Positions 25,085 through 33,794 of a stretch of 64,000 nucleotides of DNA are shown in pieces (the stretch's first letter is position 1; each line of letters opens with the position of its first letter). Where the stretch lies: NCBI RefSeq assembly GCF_008727875.1, contig NZ_VTWS01000001.1:1364001-1428000 (forward strand), given 5' to 3'. Below the pieces are notes generated by a model that saw only the letters and a list, made by a program, of their open reading frames with translations, was not told the DNA's origin and did no database searches. The DNA comes from Larkinella humicola. Its GTDB lineage: Bacteria > Bacteroidota > Bacteroidia > Cytophagales > Spirosomataceae. A program made the translations under genes and the position numbers.

Positions 25085-25921
25085 ATGACAACACGACGCG
25101 ATTTTCTAAAAACAACCGGTAGCCTGGCCGCTGGGGCCTTGCTGTATTCCCCTTTTGCGGAAGCCGCCAAAGTCAAAAATGTGGGTATTCAATTGTATAC
25201 TGTCCGGAAGGAAATGCTGGCCGACGCCGTAGGCACGCTGAAGCAACTGGCAAAAATTGGCTACAAAGAACTGGAATCGGCCCGCAGCGACAAAGGGAAT
25301 TACTACGGGTTGAAGCCAAAGGAAATCAAAAAAATGGCCCACGACCTCGGCATGAACGTCCGCAGCGGTCACGTCCACATTGACAAGGACTGGAAAAAGT
25401 CGGTCGACATGGCCGCCGAAGCTGGGCAAAGCTACCTGGTGTGTTCGTCGCTGCCGTCGGAGGGGCAAACCGTTGCCAATTACCAGCGTTGTGCCGACAC
25501 GTTTTCCAAGTCCGCCGAGGATTGCCAGAAAGCCGGTCTGGTGTTCGCCTACCACAACCACGATTACGAATTTGAAAAGAAAGGCGGCAAACCGCTGTAC
25601 GATATACTGGTCGAGAAAAGCGACCCCAATCTGGTCAAACTGGAAATGGACCTGGGCTGGGCCATCCTGACCGGCAACGACCCCTTGAAATATTTTGCCA
25701 AGTATCCGGGTCGTTTTCCGCTCTGGCACCTCAAAGACATGGACAAGGTAAAAAAGGAAAGCACCGAATTTGGCAAAGGGCAGATCGATATTGTGAAGAT
25801 GTTGAAAAACAGCGACAAATCCGGGATGAAATATTTCTTTGTCGAGCAGGAAGAATACCCCAAAACCGCCATGGAAAGCGCCAAATATGACTTTGATTAC
25901 CTGGCGAAGCTGACGTATTGA
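25085..25921 (+). CDS. Tat-exported sugar phosphate isomerase/epimerase-like protein
   Basis: The first residues (TTRRDFLKTTGSLAAGALL) are a twin-arginine signal, so the folded protein is exported. The rest is an AP-endonuclease family 2 TIM barrel (VGIQLYTVRKEML, YHNHDYEF with metal-binding His, MDLGWAILTG, WHLKDMDKV, VEQEEYPKTA), as in xylose-isomerase-like proteins. The ATG at 25085 is chosen because it begins the Tat signal. Substrate unknown, perhaps a sugar or cyclitol. A palindromic repeat and a terminator follow. Confidence 0.85.
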   Translation: MTTRRDFLKTTGSLAAGALLYSPFAEAAKVKNVGIQLYTVRKEMLADAVGTLKQLAKIGYKELESARSDKGNYYGLKPKEIKKMAHDLGMNVRSGHVHIDKDWKKSVDMAAEAGQSYLVCSSLPSEGQTVANYQRCADTFSKSAEDCQKAGLVFAYHNHDYEFEKKGGKPLYDILVEKSDPNLVKLEMDLGWAILTGNDPLKYFAKYPGRFPLWHLKDMDKVKKESTEFGKGQIDIVKMLKNSDKSGMKYFFVEQEEYPKTAMESAKYDFDYLAKLTY

Positions 25922-25980
25922 GTTGGTTGGCGGGGGAATAGAGCGTTCAGAAAAAGTACATCATATATTTTTCTTTTGCA

Positions 25981-26067
25981 CTTTCCGCCCCTAAATCCCC
26001 TAAAGGGGACTTGGACGCGAACCCTCCGGATGCAAAAGTCCCCTTTAGGGGATTAGGGGCGGAAAGC
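25981..26067. repeat. Palindromic repeat copy 2
   Basis: Inverted arms CTTTCCGCCCCTAAATCCCC and its near-inverse enclose the conserved centre GGACTTGGACGCG, TCCGGATGC, AAAGTCCCC. It lies about 60 bases after the isomerase gene. The centre matches copies at 32309 (inverted) and 37154. Confidence 0.75.
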
Positions 26068-26096
26068 GTTTTACAAACTTTTTTTTATTTGAAAAG

Positions 26097-26138
26097 AGGC
26101 TGACCGGCTATTCAGAGATAGTCGATCAGCCTTTTTTC
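26097..26138 (+). terminator. Rho-independent terminator after the isomerase gene
   Basis: AGGCTGACCGGCTA pairs with TAGTCGATCAGCCT (one mismatch) and is followed by a T-run on the plus strand. The remaining bases up to about 26410 are AT-rich and hold no clear gene. Confidence 0.7.
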
Positions 26139-26410
26139 GATTTTAAACCAGAACCCGCTTTCAGTACACCTTAAGTGCCCTCTTTCACTTCGAATGAAAA
26201 CCTGTTGTTCCCAAAGCTATTTTCTCGTAAACAAATTATAATGTTACCAATATTTTATATAACAAAACATAAAAATATTTCTTGGTAAATGCTTGGATGG
26301 ATGTGGTTTGTTGTCTAATAATTGCTTGCACATACCACAAAATATCTACGATGATCCACTTTTACGAAGCAAGATGCTGCTCCGATTCGCGGTTTTTACC
26401 GTCGCCTGAA

Positions 26411-26875
26411 TTGAATGTTGGTTTTTTTAAGAATTTTTTACTGATTTGCTTCGCCTTTTCCTGGTATTCTTGCCAGGAAAAGGAGCGCACTAAAGAGATG
26501 AATCTTTCTCAAAAAGACACTATTGCAATTATCGAAACAACATTGGCAGACAGTATCCTAAATGCAATCTTTCTTGAATCGTTTCCGGGAAAGAATCTGA
26601 AAATAATTAGTAACGAGTTTGTATTGCCTAATTATAAGATTGCTTTTAAAGATAAGCAGGTCCCAATCGTCAGCTATGATTCAACCCTCCACAATCCAAC
26701 TTTTTACCCTATTCCAGCTCGCTTTTGCGGAGAAGCCTTTCAATTTAAAGTACTTCCAGATCAACAAGTTGCTATTTGTTTGTTATTTCGCGGCACCGGC
26801 CAAACCGCTGATTATACTGTACGAAAATCGGATGGTAAATGGCAGATAACCAAACGGTTTTTTGGGAAATTTTAA
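26411..26875 (+). CDS. Small hypothetical lipoprotein
   Basis: The proposed TTG start at 26411 gives a short hydrophobic signal (FFKNFLLICFAFSWYSC) ending in a lipobox-like Cys. The mature part has about 130 residues without a known domain (IIETTLADSILNAIFLES, FYPIPARFCGEAFQFKVL, RKSDGKWQITKRFF). The frame is open further upstream to 26282 but that extension lacks a signal-like start. The composition is more AT-rich than most chromosomal neighbours. The function is unknown. Confidence 0.5.
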   Translation: MNVGFFKNFLLICFAFSWYSCQEKERTKEMNLSQKDTIAIIETTLADSILNAIFLESFPGKNLKIISNEFVLPNYKIAFKDKQVPIVSYDSTLHNPTFYPIPARFCGEAFQFKVLPDQQVAICLLFRGTGQTADYTVRKSDGKWQITKRFFGKF

Positions 26876-26903
26876 CGGTAGTTCAGGTACTTGATCAACC
26901 ACT

Positions 26904-27431
26904 GTGCAATGCTTCTTTTTTACCTTGCTGATTTTATTCGGCATCAGTCTCGGCACCAAAGCCCAATCAACACTTCAAGGGCTGAGAAAGTATGCGGACT
27001 TCAAACCAATCCTACAAAGTCATTTGAAGGAGATGAAAAAGCTCAAAAATGGCGGTTGGACTCCGGTTTCAGCTTTGATTATCCGATCTGATACTTCTGG
27101 AGTGGTCATTTATTTAACATCAATAGCCCTATTGAGTGAGTTAGAAAAACAGTTGCCTGCCAGCTATGAATTCGTTGAAGGCCACCCTTTTATCATTTAT
27201 GATGGTTCCGAGAAATTGATTTCTGATACATTGAGCTGGTTCGGCGAATTGAAAAGTAAGATTGGCTACCGGCTCTGTGATAATGTAACGTATCTGGAAG
27301 AATATAAAAAGCCTGGTCCGAAGGAAGTCAAAATACCTTGTTCCTTTATTTACGAACCACCTATTGAAAGGTTTACCTTCAGAAAAGGCAAATTGGTTGA
27401 GAAAAAGGTAGTAGCAACGATGCCGTTTTAG
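26904..27431 (+). CDS. Hypothetical exported protein
   Basis: The GTG start at 26904 begins a signal peptide (MQCFFFTLLILFGISLGTKAQ). The mature protein of about 155 residues has no recognised domain. It lies 28 bases after the preceding small lipoprotein gene in the same direction, and both share AT-rich composition, so the three small genes of this stretch may be a recent acquisition. Confidence 0.5.
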   Translation: MQCFFFTLLILFGISLGTKAQSTLQGLRKYADFKPILQSHLKEMKKLKNGGWTPVSALIIRSDTSGVVIYLTSIALLSELEKQLPASYEFVEGHPFIIYDGSEKLISDTLSWFGELKSKIGYRLCDNVTYLEEYKKPGPKEVKIPCSFIYEPPIERFTFRKGKLVEKKVVATMPF

Positions 27432-27560
27432 AATAACAAAAACCGACTAAATGCAGTGCTTTATTTGATGGAAAATAACAGTTCAAATGCCGGATGGAAT
27501 GGTCTACTACCCACTTTACTGATCGGTATCGGAAGAAATAAACACGATCCATCACCTCTT

Positions 27561-28307
27561 ATGAATATACAAATACCTTTTTATAAAATTGTTTTTGTGC
27601 TACTGTTAGCAAGTTGTAGAACTGATGAAAAGCAGAATTCCACTCAACCACCCCTGCGGGATTCCACGACGGTCAAAGAAGAAATCGCCGTGATCAACCA
27701 GAGTCTGCGCTATCTGAACCCCGACGAACCTAAACCCACTTGGGACTCTCCTTACCGGGGAGTCATGAGTCAGGGCCTGGAAGGAGAACCGGTTTGGGTG
27801 GGTTTTATGTCGGGGATTTTCATGCCGCCACCCGCTCATTTTAATGAACGGGTGGCGCGAATGGAAGCGGACTGGGACAATCGGTTCAACGGGGTTGATA
27901 CGGCCTATCGGGCGGTTTTACGCAACTTGCTGGATTTCTGGAATCCTGACTTCCCACCCCATCTGGATTCCATACCCGTCGATCAATTACCGCAAGGGGG
28001 ACCTGATGATGTCGTGTGGCGGAATTGGCAAGGCTTCCCGGCGTCTGACACTTACAGTATCTATGCCTTTGCAACCCCTTCCTGGCTGGAGTTACATGCG
28101 CTATCAGATGAAAAAATCCTTGGTTTCCCCTACCGGAAGTTAGGCACACTAAGCGTCTCTCATGTAGCTTTTTCACAGGATAAACAATTGGCCTGCTTCC
28201 TCTACGACATGTGGGGGTATTCCGTGCATCGCTACGGCGTTGTGTTTGCCCGGAAAGTCAACGGGAAGTGGAAAGCCGATGGCGATTATTACCTATCGAT
28301 CAGCTAA
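27561..28307 (+). CDS. Hypothetical lipoprotein
   Basis: The ATG at 27561 starts a lipoprotein signal (IPFYKIVFVLLLASC). The mature 230-residue part is rich in Trp, Pro and Tyr (KPTWDSPYRGVMSQGLEG, DMWGYSVHRYGVVFARKV) and ends with a strand-rich segment. No family is recognised. A GTG-initiated longer frame from 27456 is possible but would bury the signal. Confidence 0.5.
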   Translation: MNIQIPFYKIVFVLLLASCRTDEKQNSTQPPLRDSTTVKEEIAVINQSLRYLNPDEPKPTWDSPYRGVMSQGLEGEPVWVGFMSGIFMPPPAHFNERVARMEADWDNRFNGVDTAYRAVLRNLLDFWNPDFPPHLDSIPVDQLPQGGPDDVVWRNWQGFPASDTYSIYAFATPSWLELHALSDEKILGFPYRKLGTLSVSHVAFSQDKQLACFLYDMWGYSVHRYGVVFARKVNGKWKADGDYYLSIS

Positions 28308-28324
28308 TGTAATTTCGATCAACT

Positions 28325-28356
28325 ACCCTGTCAGGGTCTTCGACCGCTGACAGGGT
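28325..28356. terminator. Hairpin between converging genes
   Basis: ACCCTGTCA at 28325 pairs with TGACAGGGT ending at 28356, with a loop of 14 bases. It sits between the stops of the hypothetical lipoprotein and the metalloprotease. There is no strong T-run, so the terminator role is moderate. Confidence 0.5.
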
Positions 28357-28366
28357 GCATTTACTT

Positions 28367-30778
28367 CTAATACTTCACTACCTTCTTCCGCACCACCTGC
28401 TCCCCAACCCTGATTTCAATGTTGTACAAACCGCTTGGCATCGTTCGAAGGTCGAGCGTCTTTTCAAAACCGTCGTCGGTTTTCTGGTACTGCTGCTTCA
28501 GCACCTCCACCCCGGCCACATTCCGGACCGACAGCGTCAGGATGCCCCGGGACGTGTTCCGGAAGGAAACCGCCGTTAAACCGTCGCTGGGGTTGGGAGA
28601 AACCGTCAAGGCCTCATCCGGCAGCGCAGTTGGTACGCCGGTGATCGTGCCGGGCTGAACGTAAATCCGGGCCGTCGCCGTCGCATTGCACAGATCCAGA
28701 CCGGAGCCCGTCACGGTATACGAGGTCGTCTGTGTGGGCCGGGCAATGACCTGTCCACCCAGCGTACTGCTCAGATTCTGACCCGCCCAACTGAAAATAC
28801 TGGCTCCGCGGGCGTTGAGCGTCACCGGCTCGCCCGGTAGAACAAACTGTTTGGAGGCCGTCAACTGAACGGACGGTTTCATGCCGACCCGGGCCGTGAT
28901 TTCGTGGGCGACGTTGAGCCCCTGACGGACCCGGTACCGCTCCCACTCGCCGTTGGCATTCTGCTCCCAGGAAGTTCCCAACAGCGATTCGCCATCGCGG
29001 GTTGTCGTCAGCGCCACCGTATCACCGGCCACGTAGGTAAGCTCGATTCCGATGTGGAACGGCAAACCGCTGAGCGGAACGTTCCGGTCGAAGACTATGC
29101 TGGTGGCGCGGTTGTTGGCCACATCCTCCAGGATAGTTCGGAGTGGTACTTCCTTCGTTTCCAGTACCGCACCGGGTCCGTTCTGGAAGCCCCGGGCATT
29201 CCAGACGGTTACGGTTACGATGGATTCCGTCTCAGCACCTTTGGCGGCTTTCGCAACCCCAAACCGGAGTGAGGCACCGTGCATGTTATTGTAACTCAGT
29301 GAATTATCAAAAAACTCGGAAACCGCTTTTGTTTTACGACTGTTTTGGCCGGCGACATACCCGGTTCCGCCCGGCTGACGCAACACGGTTCGGGTACCGC
29401 TGAAGTTCGTCTGATCGGCACACAGGCCGACGTTCAAGACTTCAATGTATTGCTCTCTGACAAACGGAGCCGACGACCCAGCGGCATTGGAAGCCACCAG
29501 AGTCACGCGGAATTTACCCGGCTGGTTATAGGTCACCACCGGATTTTGCTCCGTCGAACTCGAAGGAGTTCCGCCTTCGAACGTCCACGTCCAGCTCGTG
29601 GGGAAGTTGGTCGACAGATCGGTGAAACGCACCTGACCACCCAACAGAACCCGGAGGTTTTCGGCCCGGAAATTAGCCGTCGGACGCGCCACGACGGATG
29701 TACCGCAGACGTTGGCATTCACGAGGTTGGCCCGACGAAGGGCCACTTCCATCACCGCCCGCATGCGGGTTTTCTGGCCGCGCGTGAAGATGTTGAAACA
29801 GGCGTCGTCGGAATAATCCATGTAATTTTCGACCATGTTGGTGCCTCCGCAACTCACGCGCCCTTTCTGACAGCCCCGGCTTTCGGATGCCTGTGTCGGC
29901 GTGTCGTCCACAAAGTCATTCCCGCAGTTGGCATCTCCCCAGATGTGAATCAAGCCCAGCCAGTGGCCCACTTCGTGGGTCAGCGTCCGACCCAGGTTGT
30001 ACGGAGCCTGCATCACCGGAAAGTTTCCTTTCTCGGCATTGCCAAACGACTGATACCGGATTACTACGCCATCGGTGCTGCCTGCCCCCGAATTGGGCGA
30101 CAAACCCGGCAGGGTCGACTGGCTCGGAAACTGCGCGTATCCCAGCAGACGGTCGTCGGAGGCCGCAAAATCAACGACCCAGATGTTGAAGTATTTTTCG
30201 GGATCCCAGAATGTATTCGGTTTCAGAACGCCGTCGATGTCGGCTTTGCTCCAGGTCGATTTACCAAAATTGGACGCCCCGTTTATCCGGTCGATCCCCC
30301 GTTCTGTAATGGTTCCTCCAGTGGGGTTGATGGCAGCCAGGCAAAATTCGATTTCGATGTCGGCCCCGTTGGGGTTGTCATTAAACCCCCGCGTGCCCGG
30401 TTTCCGGCGAAAGTCTTCATTGAGCGTTTCCAACTGGGCTTTTACCTGCGCTTCGCTGATGTTACGACCGGTTCCGACGGCTTCGCCCGCGTGTACGACG
30501 TGAACCACCACCGGAATAGTCAGTACCACATCGGCCAGCCGACCCGTCCGTTCCAGTTTCTTGATCTGTTCAATGCGCTCCTGGAGCGTCTTTTCAAAAG
30601 CCGCCCGGCTACCCATTTCGGGGTATTTAGCCCGTAAAGCACTGTCCATCTGCATGGTAGCACATTGCTCCCGCGCCGGTTGGCTGGCCAGTTGCTGCCA
30701 GGCCGGGATTTGCTGAGCCGATCCGGAGTAGAATCCGCAAACGAGTAGGGCACCCGAAAAAAGTATACGTTTAAGCAT
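28367..30778 (-). CDS. Secreted M43 (pappalysin-like) metalloprotease with PKD domain and T9SS tail
   Basis: The ATG at 30778 gives a signal peptide (LKRILFSGALLVCGFYSGSAQ). The zinc site is HEVGHWLGLIHIW, the extended motif of peptidase family M43, with the Met-turn in ENYMDYSDD. A PKD domain follows (about residues 375-455), then an unassigned beta-rich region. The last 75 residues (VSPNPSDGLTAVSFRN to VVRKKVVKY) are a Por secretion tail. It is probably a secreted or cell-surface protease. A longer frame to 30826 is unlikely. Confidence 0.9.
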   Translation of the reverse strand: MLKRILFSGALLVCGFYSGSAQQIPAWQQLASQPAREQCATMQMDSALRAKYPEMGSRAAFEKTLQERIEQIKKLERTGRLADVVLTIPVVVHVVHAGEAVGTGRNISEAQVKAQLETLNEDFRRKPGTRGFNDNPNGADIEIEFCLAAINPTGGTITERGIDRINGASNFGKSTWSKADIDGVLKPNTFWDPEKYFNIWVVDFAASDDRLLGYAQFPSQSTLPGLSPNSGAGSTDGVVIRYQSFGNAEKGNFPVMQAPYNLGRTLTHEVGHWLGLIHIWGDANCGNDFVDDTPTQASESRGCQKGRVSCGGTNMVENYMDYSDDACFNIFTRGQKTRMRAVMEVALRRANLVNANVCGTSVVARPTANFRAENLRVLLGGQVRFTDLSTNFPTSWTWTFEGGTPSSSTEQNPVVTYNQPGKFRVTLVASNAAGSSAPFVREQYIEVLNVGLCADQTNFSGTRTVLRQPGGTGYVAGQNSRKTKAVSEFFDNSLSYNNMHGASLRFGVAKAAKGAETESIVTVTVWNARGFQNGPGAVLETKEVPLRTILEDVANNRATSIVFDRNVPLSGLPFHIGIELTYVAGDTVALTTTRDGESLLGTSWEQNANGEWERYRVRQGLNVAHEITARVGMKPSVQLTASKQFVLPGEPVTLNARGASIFSWAGQNLSSTLGGQVIARPTQTTSYTVTGSGLDLCNATATARIYVQPGTITGVPTALPDEALTVSPNPSDGLTAVSFRNTSRGILTLSVRNVAGVEVLKQQYQKTDDGFEKTLDLRTMPSGLYNIEIRVGEQVVRKKVVKY

Positions 30779-30847
30779 AAAAAGCAATCCAGTTAGGTCG
30801 GTGGTCGATCCAGCGGTTTGCGCCAAACTTCACTACCGTTATCTCCT

Positions 30848-31363
30848 TTATTTTGTGGTCGAGTTGAACGTAAACCGGTAGCTGGCGTCAATCGGTTCGA
30901 CATAGATTTTGTCGTAATAGATCTCTACCGTCATGGATGTTTCCGTTAGATTCTTAATGGTAAACGGCAAAATGCTGCCACTGAAAACCGGAATAACAAA
31001 TTCCAGGGTGGCATTGGAATTAATCATCGTCCAGCTATCTTCAAAAAGCGTATCGGCTTCCGTCGTGCTGCATTTGGTGGTGCCGTTGAGGTATTCAAGT
31101 TTGTGGGACTCGTCGGCATAGAAAACGTAGCGGTCGTCACTCCGACAGGGATCAAGCGCATTCTGAATCGGTACTACCCCCGACTTTTTGCCCTCATCGA
31201 CTACTTCGAAGGACACCAGCCGCCAGATTTTCTTTTCAGTTCCGGTGAGCAACTGGCTGTAGGTTATGGGTTTCGGTTCCAGCTTTTCGGAACACCCGGC
31301 AAAAAGCCCCATCAGGCCTGCCGACAAAACCAGAAATCGGATAGCGGTTTTCATACGGTTCAT
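30848..31363 (-). CDS. SusD-cluster accessory lipoprotein
   Basis: The start overlaps the stop of the upstream gene as TAATG. A lipoprotein signal (AIRFLVLSAGLMGLFAGC) precedes a lipocalin-like stretch typical of Bacteroidota lipoproteins (EKKIWRLVSFEVVDEGKK, DDRYVFYADESHKLEYL). It is the last gene of the operon SusC-SusD-lipoprotein-lipoprotein and may help bind a nutrient at the outer membrane. Confidence 0.6.
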   Translation of the reverse strand: MNRMKTAIRFLVLSAGLMGLFAGCSEKLEPKPITYSQLLTGTEKKIWRLVSFEVVDEGKKSGVVPIQNALDPCRSDDRYVFYADESHKLEYLNGTTKCSTTEADTLFEDSWTMINSNATLEFVIPVFSGSILPFTIKNLTETSMTVEIYYDKIYVEPIDASYRFTFNSTTK

Positions 31364-32238
31364 TATTGTGGCGTATACGTAAGCGGGAAAGTGATCGTCC
31401 CCACCGAGTCTTTGCCGGATGGTGTCGTGAAAGTCGCTCTCCAGCGCAGGTTCAGGGAAATTTGCCGGTTTTGCGGATTCCACGAACCCGTACCCGACAA
31501 CGTATCACCGCCCAGATCTGCGTTGGACTGAACGGGAATCGTTAGAGAATTATCTCCGTTATCCACAAAGGTGAAGGTGGGTTTGATGGCGTTAAATCCA
31601 AAAAAATCAGCCATTCCAATGTTCCAGTTACCAATGGTGTAGGTTTTGCAGTCCAAGCTGGAAATCGCAATGTTCGACAACGTGGCGGTGGTGGTTGGCA
31701 ATTGCAGGATGTTCACATACGCGCCATTTTGCCGGACACCCGAATAGGTACCACTGAACAAGCAATCATCCTCGATGGTGAACGTAATGCTTTTCCCTAG
31801 CAGTCCTTCTTTGCCAAACCCTACCCGCAGTGACGAGGGTTGCACGTCGGTCAGGGTCAACACCACCGTCTGGGATTCCAGAATGTTGTTGGCGTTGTTG
31901 ATCAGCTTCAGATTAATCGTACCAAAACTCTGTTTGGCGGGAATTGTCACCGTTCCTTTGGTGCCTTCGATGGCGTAGTCCTTGCCTTCGCGGGCAGTTC
32001 CGCTGATGACGTAATTGATTTTGATGGCCTCATCCAACTGCGGTCCTGCGTTGTGCACCTTTATACCGATGGTTTTGCTGTAACTTTCCTTGTAGGTCAG
32101 CGATGAATCGGTAAACCGCACAAAATACGGCCCTTCAAACGTGCGGTCGATATCCTGTTCCTCACAGGCCACCACCAGCCATCCCGTTGCCAGCGCAATA
32201 ATGCAAGTCAATAGGTATTTATAGTGTCTCATTTTCAT
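31363..32238 (-). CDS. Calx-beta/DUF4843-like surface lipoprotein
   Basis: The signal peptide ends at LATGWLVVAC, a lipobox. The next 130 residues resemble Calx-beta or DUF4843 modules found beside SusD (FVRFTDSSLTYKESYSK, INYVISGTAREGKDYAI, NILESQTVVLTLTDVQ). The C-terminal part is beta-rich. It follows the SusD gene by about 175 bases that contain a palindromic repeat, and probably belongs to the same uptake system. Confidence 0.65.
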   Translation of the reverse strand: MKMRHYKYLLTCIIALATGWLVVACEEQDIDRTFEGPYFVRFTDSSLTYKESYSKTIGIKVHNAGPQLDEAIKINYVISGTAREGKDYAIEGTKGTVTIPAKQSFGTINLKLINNANNILESQTVVLTLTDVQPSSLRVGFGKEGLLGKSITFTIEDDCLFSGTYSGVRQNGAYVNILQLPTTTATLSNIAISSLDCKTYTIGNWNIGMADFFGFNAIKPTFTFVDNGDNSLTIPVQSNADLGGDTLSGTGSWNPQNRQISLNLRWRATFTTPSGKDSVGTITFPLTYTPQ

Positions 32239-32308
32239 CAGAATTCAAACCACACCAGCAGTTCGATTAACTTTTAATATTGATAATTCTTAGGACTTTC
32301 ACCTATTA

Positions 32309-32383
32309 CCCCTAAATCCCCTAAAGGGGACTTTATGCATCCGGATTAAGCCGTGTCCAAGTCCCCTTTAGGGGATTTAGGGG
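32309..32383. repeat. Palindromic repeat copy 3 (inverted orientation)
   Basis: Arms of 25 bp are perfectly inverted (32309-32333 and 32359-32383; arm starts CCCCTAAATCCCCTAAAGGG). On the minus strand the centre reads GGACTTGGACACGG, ATCCGGATGC, AAAGTCCCC, the same as the other copies. It lies about 30 bases past the SusD stop. Confidence 0.8.
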
Positions 32384-32414
32384 CAATATGCGAAAACATA
32401 TTCCTCCCTTGGAA

Positions 32415-33794
32415 TCAGTACCCCGGATTCTGTGCGTCCTTCAACGCCGGATTGCGCTGAATTTCACCATTCGGAATTGGCCAGCGGTCGTAAGTCGCTT
32501 TCCAGTTGGGCGAAAACGCCGTCATGACCGCCTGCAGGCGGCCCGTGCGAATGAGGTCGAACCAACGGTGGCCTTCAAAAGCCAGTTCATACACCCGCTC
32601 CCGCTCAATCGCCGAAATCACTTCGGCCTGATTGGCGGCCGACACATTCGGGGCTTTCGCCCGGACCCGCAGCACGTTCAGGTCGGCAACGGCCCCGGCG
32701 GTTCCGGTCAGTTTGTTTTGCTGCGCCCGGGCTTCAGCCCGAATGAGGTACATTTCCGCCAGCCGGATCAGCACGATGTTGTTGTTATCGTTGTCTGCCG
32801 TGCCGTATTTCTGAACCGTCCAGCCGTTGTCGTCGCCCTGCAAATTTTGGGAATCAAACGAAACCGTCGCCCGGCGCGTCCCCGACTCGGTCGACAGCAA
32901 AGACACCACCACCTGATCCGATGGGATGACTTCCCGGCGTCCTACAAATAGATTGGTCAACCCAAAAGCACTGGTCCCGGGGTCGTCGGACAGCCCGTAG
33001 CCGACTTCCAGAATAGACTCTTTCGTAAAGTCCTTGCTGACAATATCTACAAAGTTCGTCTCCAGAACATACACCTTCGAGTCGATCACACGGGTCGCAT
33101 ACACCTCCGCCTGGGTCCAGTTTTTCTGGTAGAGATAATACCGGGCGAGCATGGCCTGAGCGGTTATTTTGTTGGCATACGTTCCGTTCACCACGGTGGC
33201 CGTCGAACCGGCCTCGATGGTGGCCAGATCGGCCTCGGCAGCTCTGAAATCTTCCAGCACGGACGCCAGAATATCAGCTTTTGGCGTCCTCGGAATGTTG
33301 CGGTTGGTGCCCTGGTCGGTGGTGGTTACTTTGGGAATATCGCCAAAGGTGTTAGCCCCGATAAAGTTGGCGTAGCCGCGCAAAAACCGCATCTCAGCCA
33401 GCACCTGCTTCCTGGTGGCTGCCGACACGCCACTGATGGCGGGCAGTCTTTCCAGCACAAAGTTGGCAACATAGATCGTCCGGTACAGGTTGCTCCACAG
33501 GGAAGCCGGTGCGCCGTTCGAAGACGTAATTTGTTTGGTACCCAGCTCACGGTAATCGGTGAAAGTGCCGTTGTGACGGATGTAATCGGCCGTAAAATCC
33601 CCCGCCATCATGTTCGTGGCCGCCATACCCCGCAGCGCACTGTAGGCGCCGATTCGCGCCGGTTCTACATCGTTCGGTTCGTTCAAAACCAGGTTATCGA
33701 CCAGCAGATCGACCGGTTTAGGTTCCAGTACGGTCGTACAGGAAGCCAGCCAAACCGTGGCCAGAATGGCCGTATAGCGAATGAGTCGGATCAT
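32415..33794 (-). CDS. SusD/RagB-family outer membrane lipoprotein
   Basis: The lipoprotein signal ends at ATVWLASC. The body has the tetratricopeptide-like SusD fold: ANFVLERLPAISG, AEMRFLRGYANFIGANTFGD, LIRLAEMYLIRAEARAQ and the C-terminal ERVYELAFEGHRWFDLIRTG with PIPNGEIQRNPAL. SusD proteins cap the SusC channel and bind substrate. It overlaps the SusC gene by four bases, so the two are translated together. The substrate cannot be told from the sequence. Confidence 0.95.
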   Translation of the reverse strand: MIRLIRYTAILATVWLASCTTVLEPKPVDLLVDNLVLNEPNDVEPARIGAYSALRGMAATNMMAGDFTADYIRHNGTFTDYRELGTKQITSSNGAPASLWSNLYRTIYVANFVLERLPAISGVSAATRKQVLAEMRFLRGYANFIGANTFGDIPKVTTTDQGTNRNIPRTPKADILASVLEDFRAAEADLATIEAGSTATVVNGTYANKITAQAMLARYYLYQKNWTQAEVYATRVIDSKVYVLETNFVDIVSKDFTKESILEVGYGLSDDPGTSAFGLTNLFVGRREVIPSDQVVVSLLSTESGTRRATVSFDSQNLQGDDNGWTVQKYGTADNDNNNIVLIRLAEMYLIRAEARAQQNKLTGTAGAVADLNVLRVRAKAPNVSAANQAEVISAIERERVYELAFEGHRWFDLIRTGRLQAVMTAFSPNWKATYDRWPIPNGEIQRNPALKDAQNPGY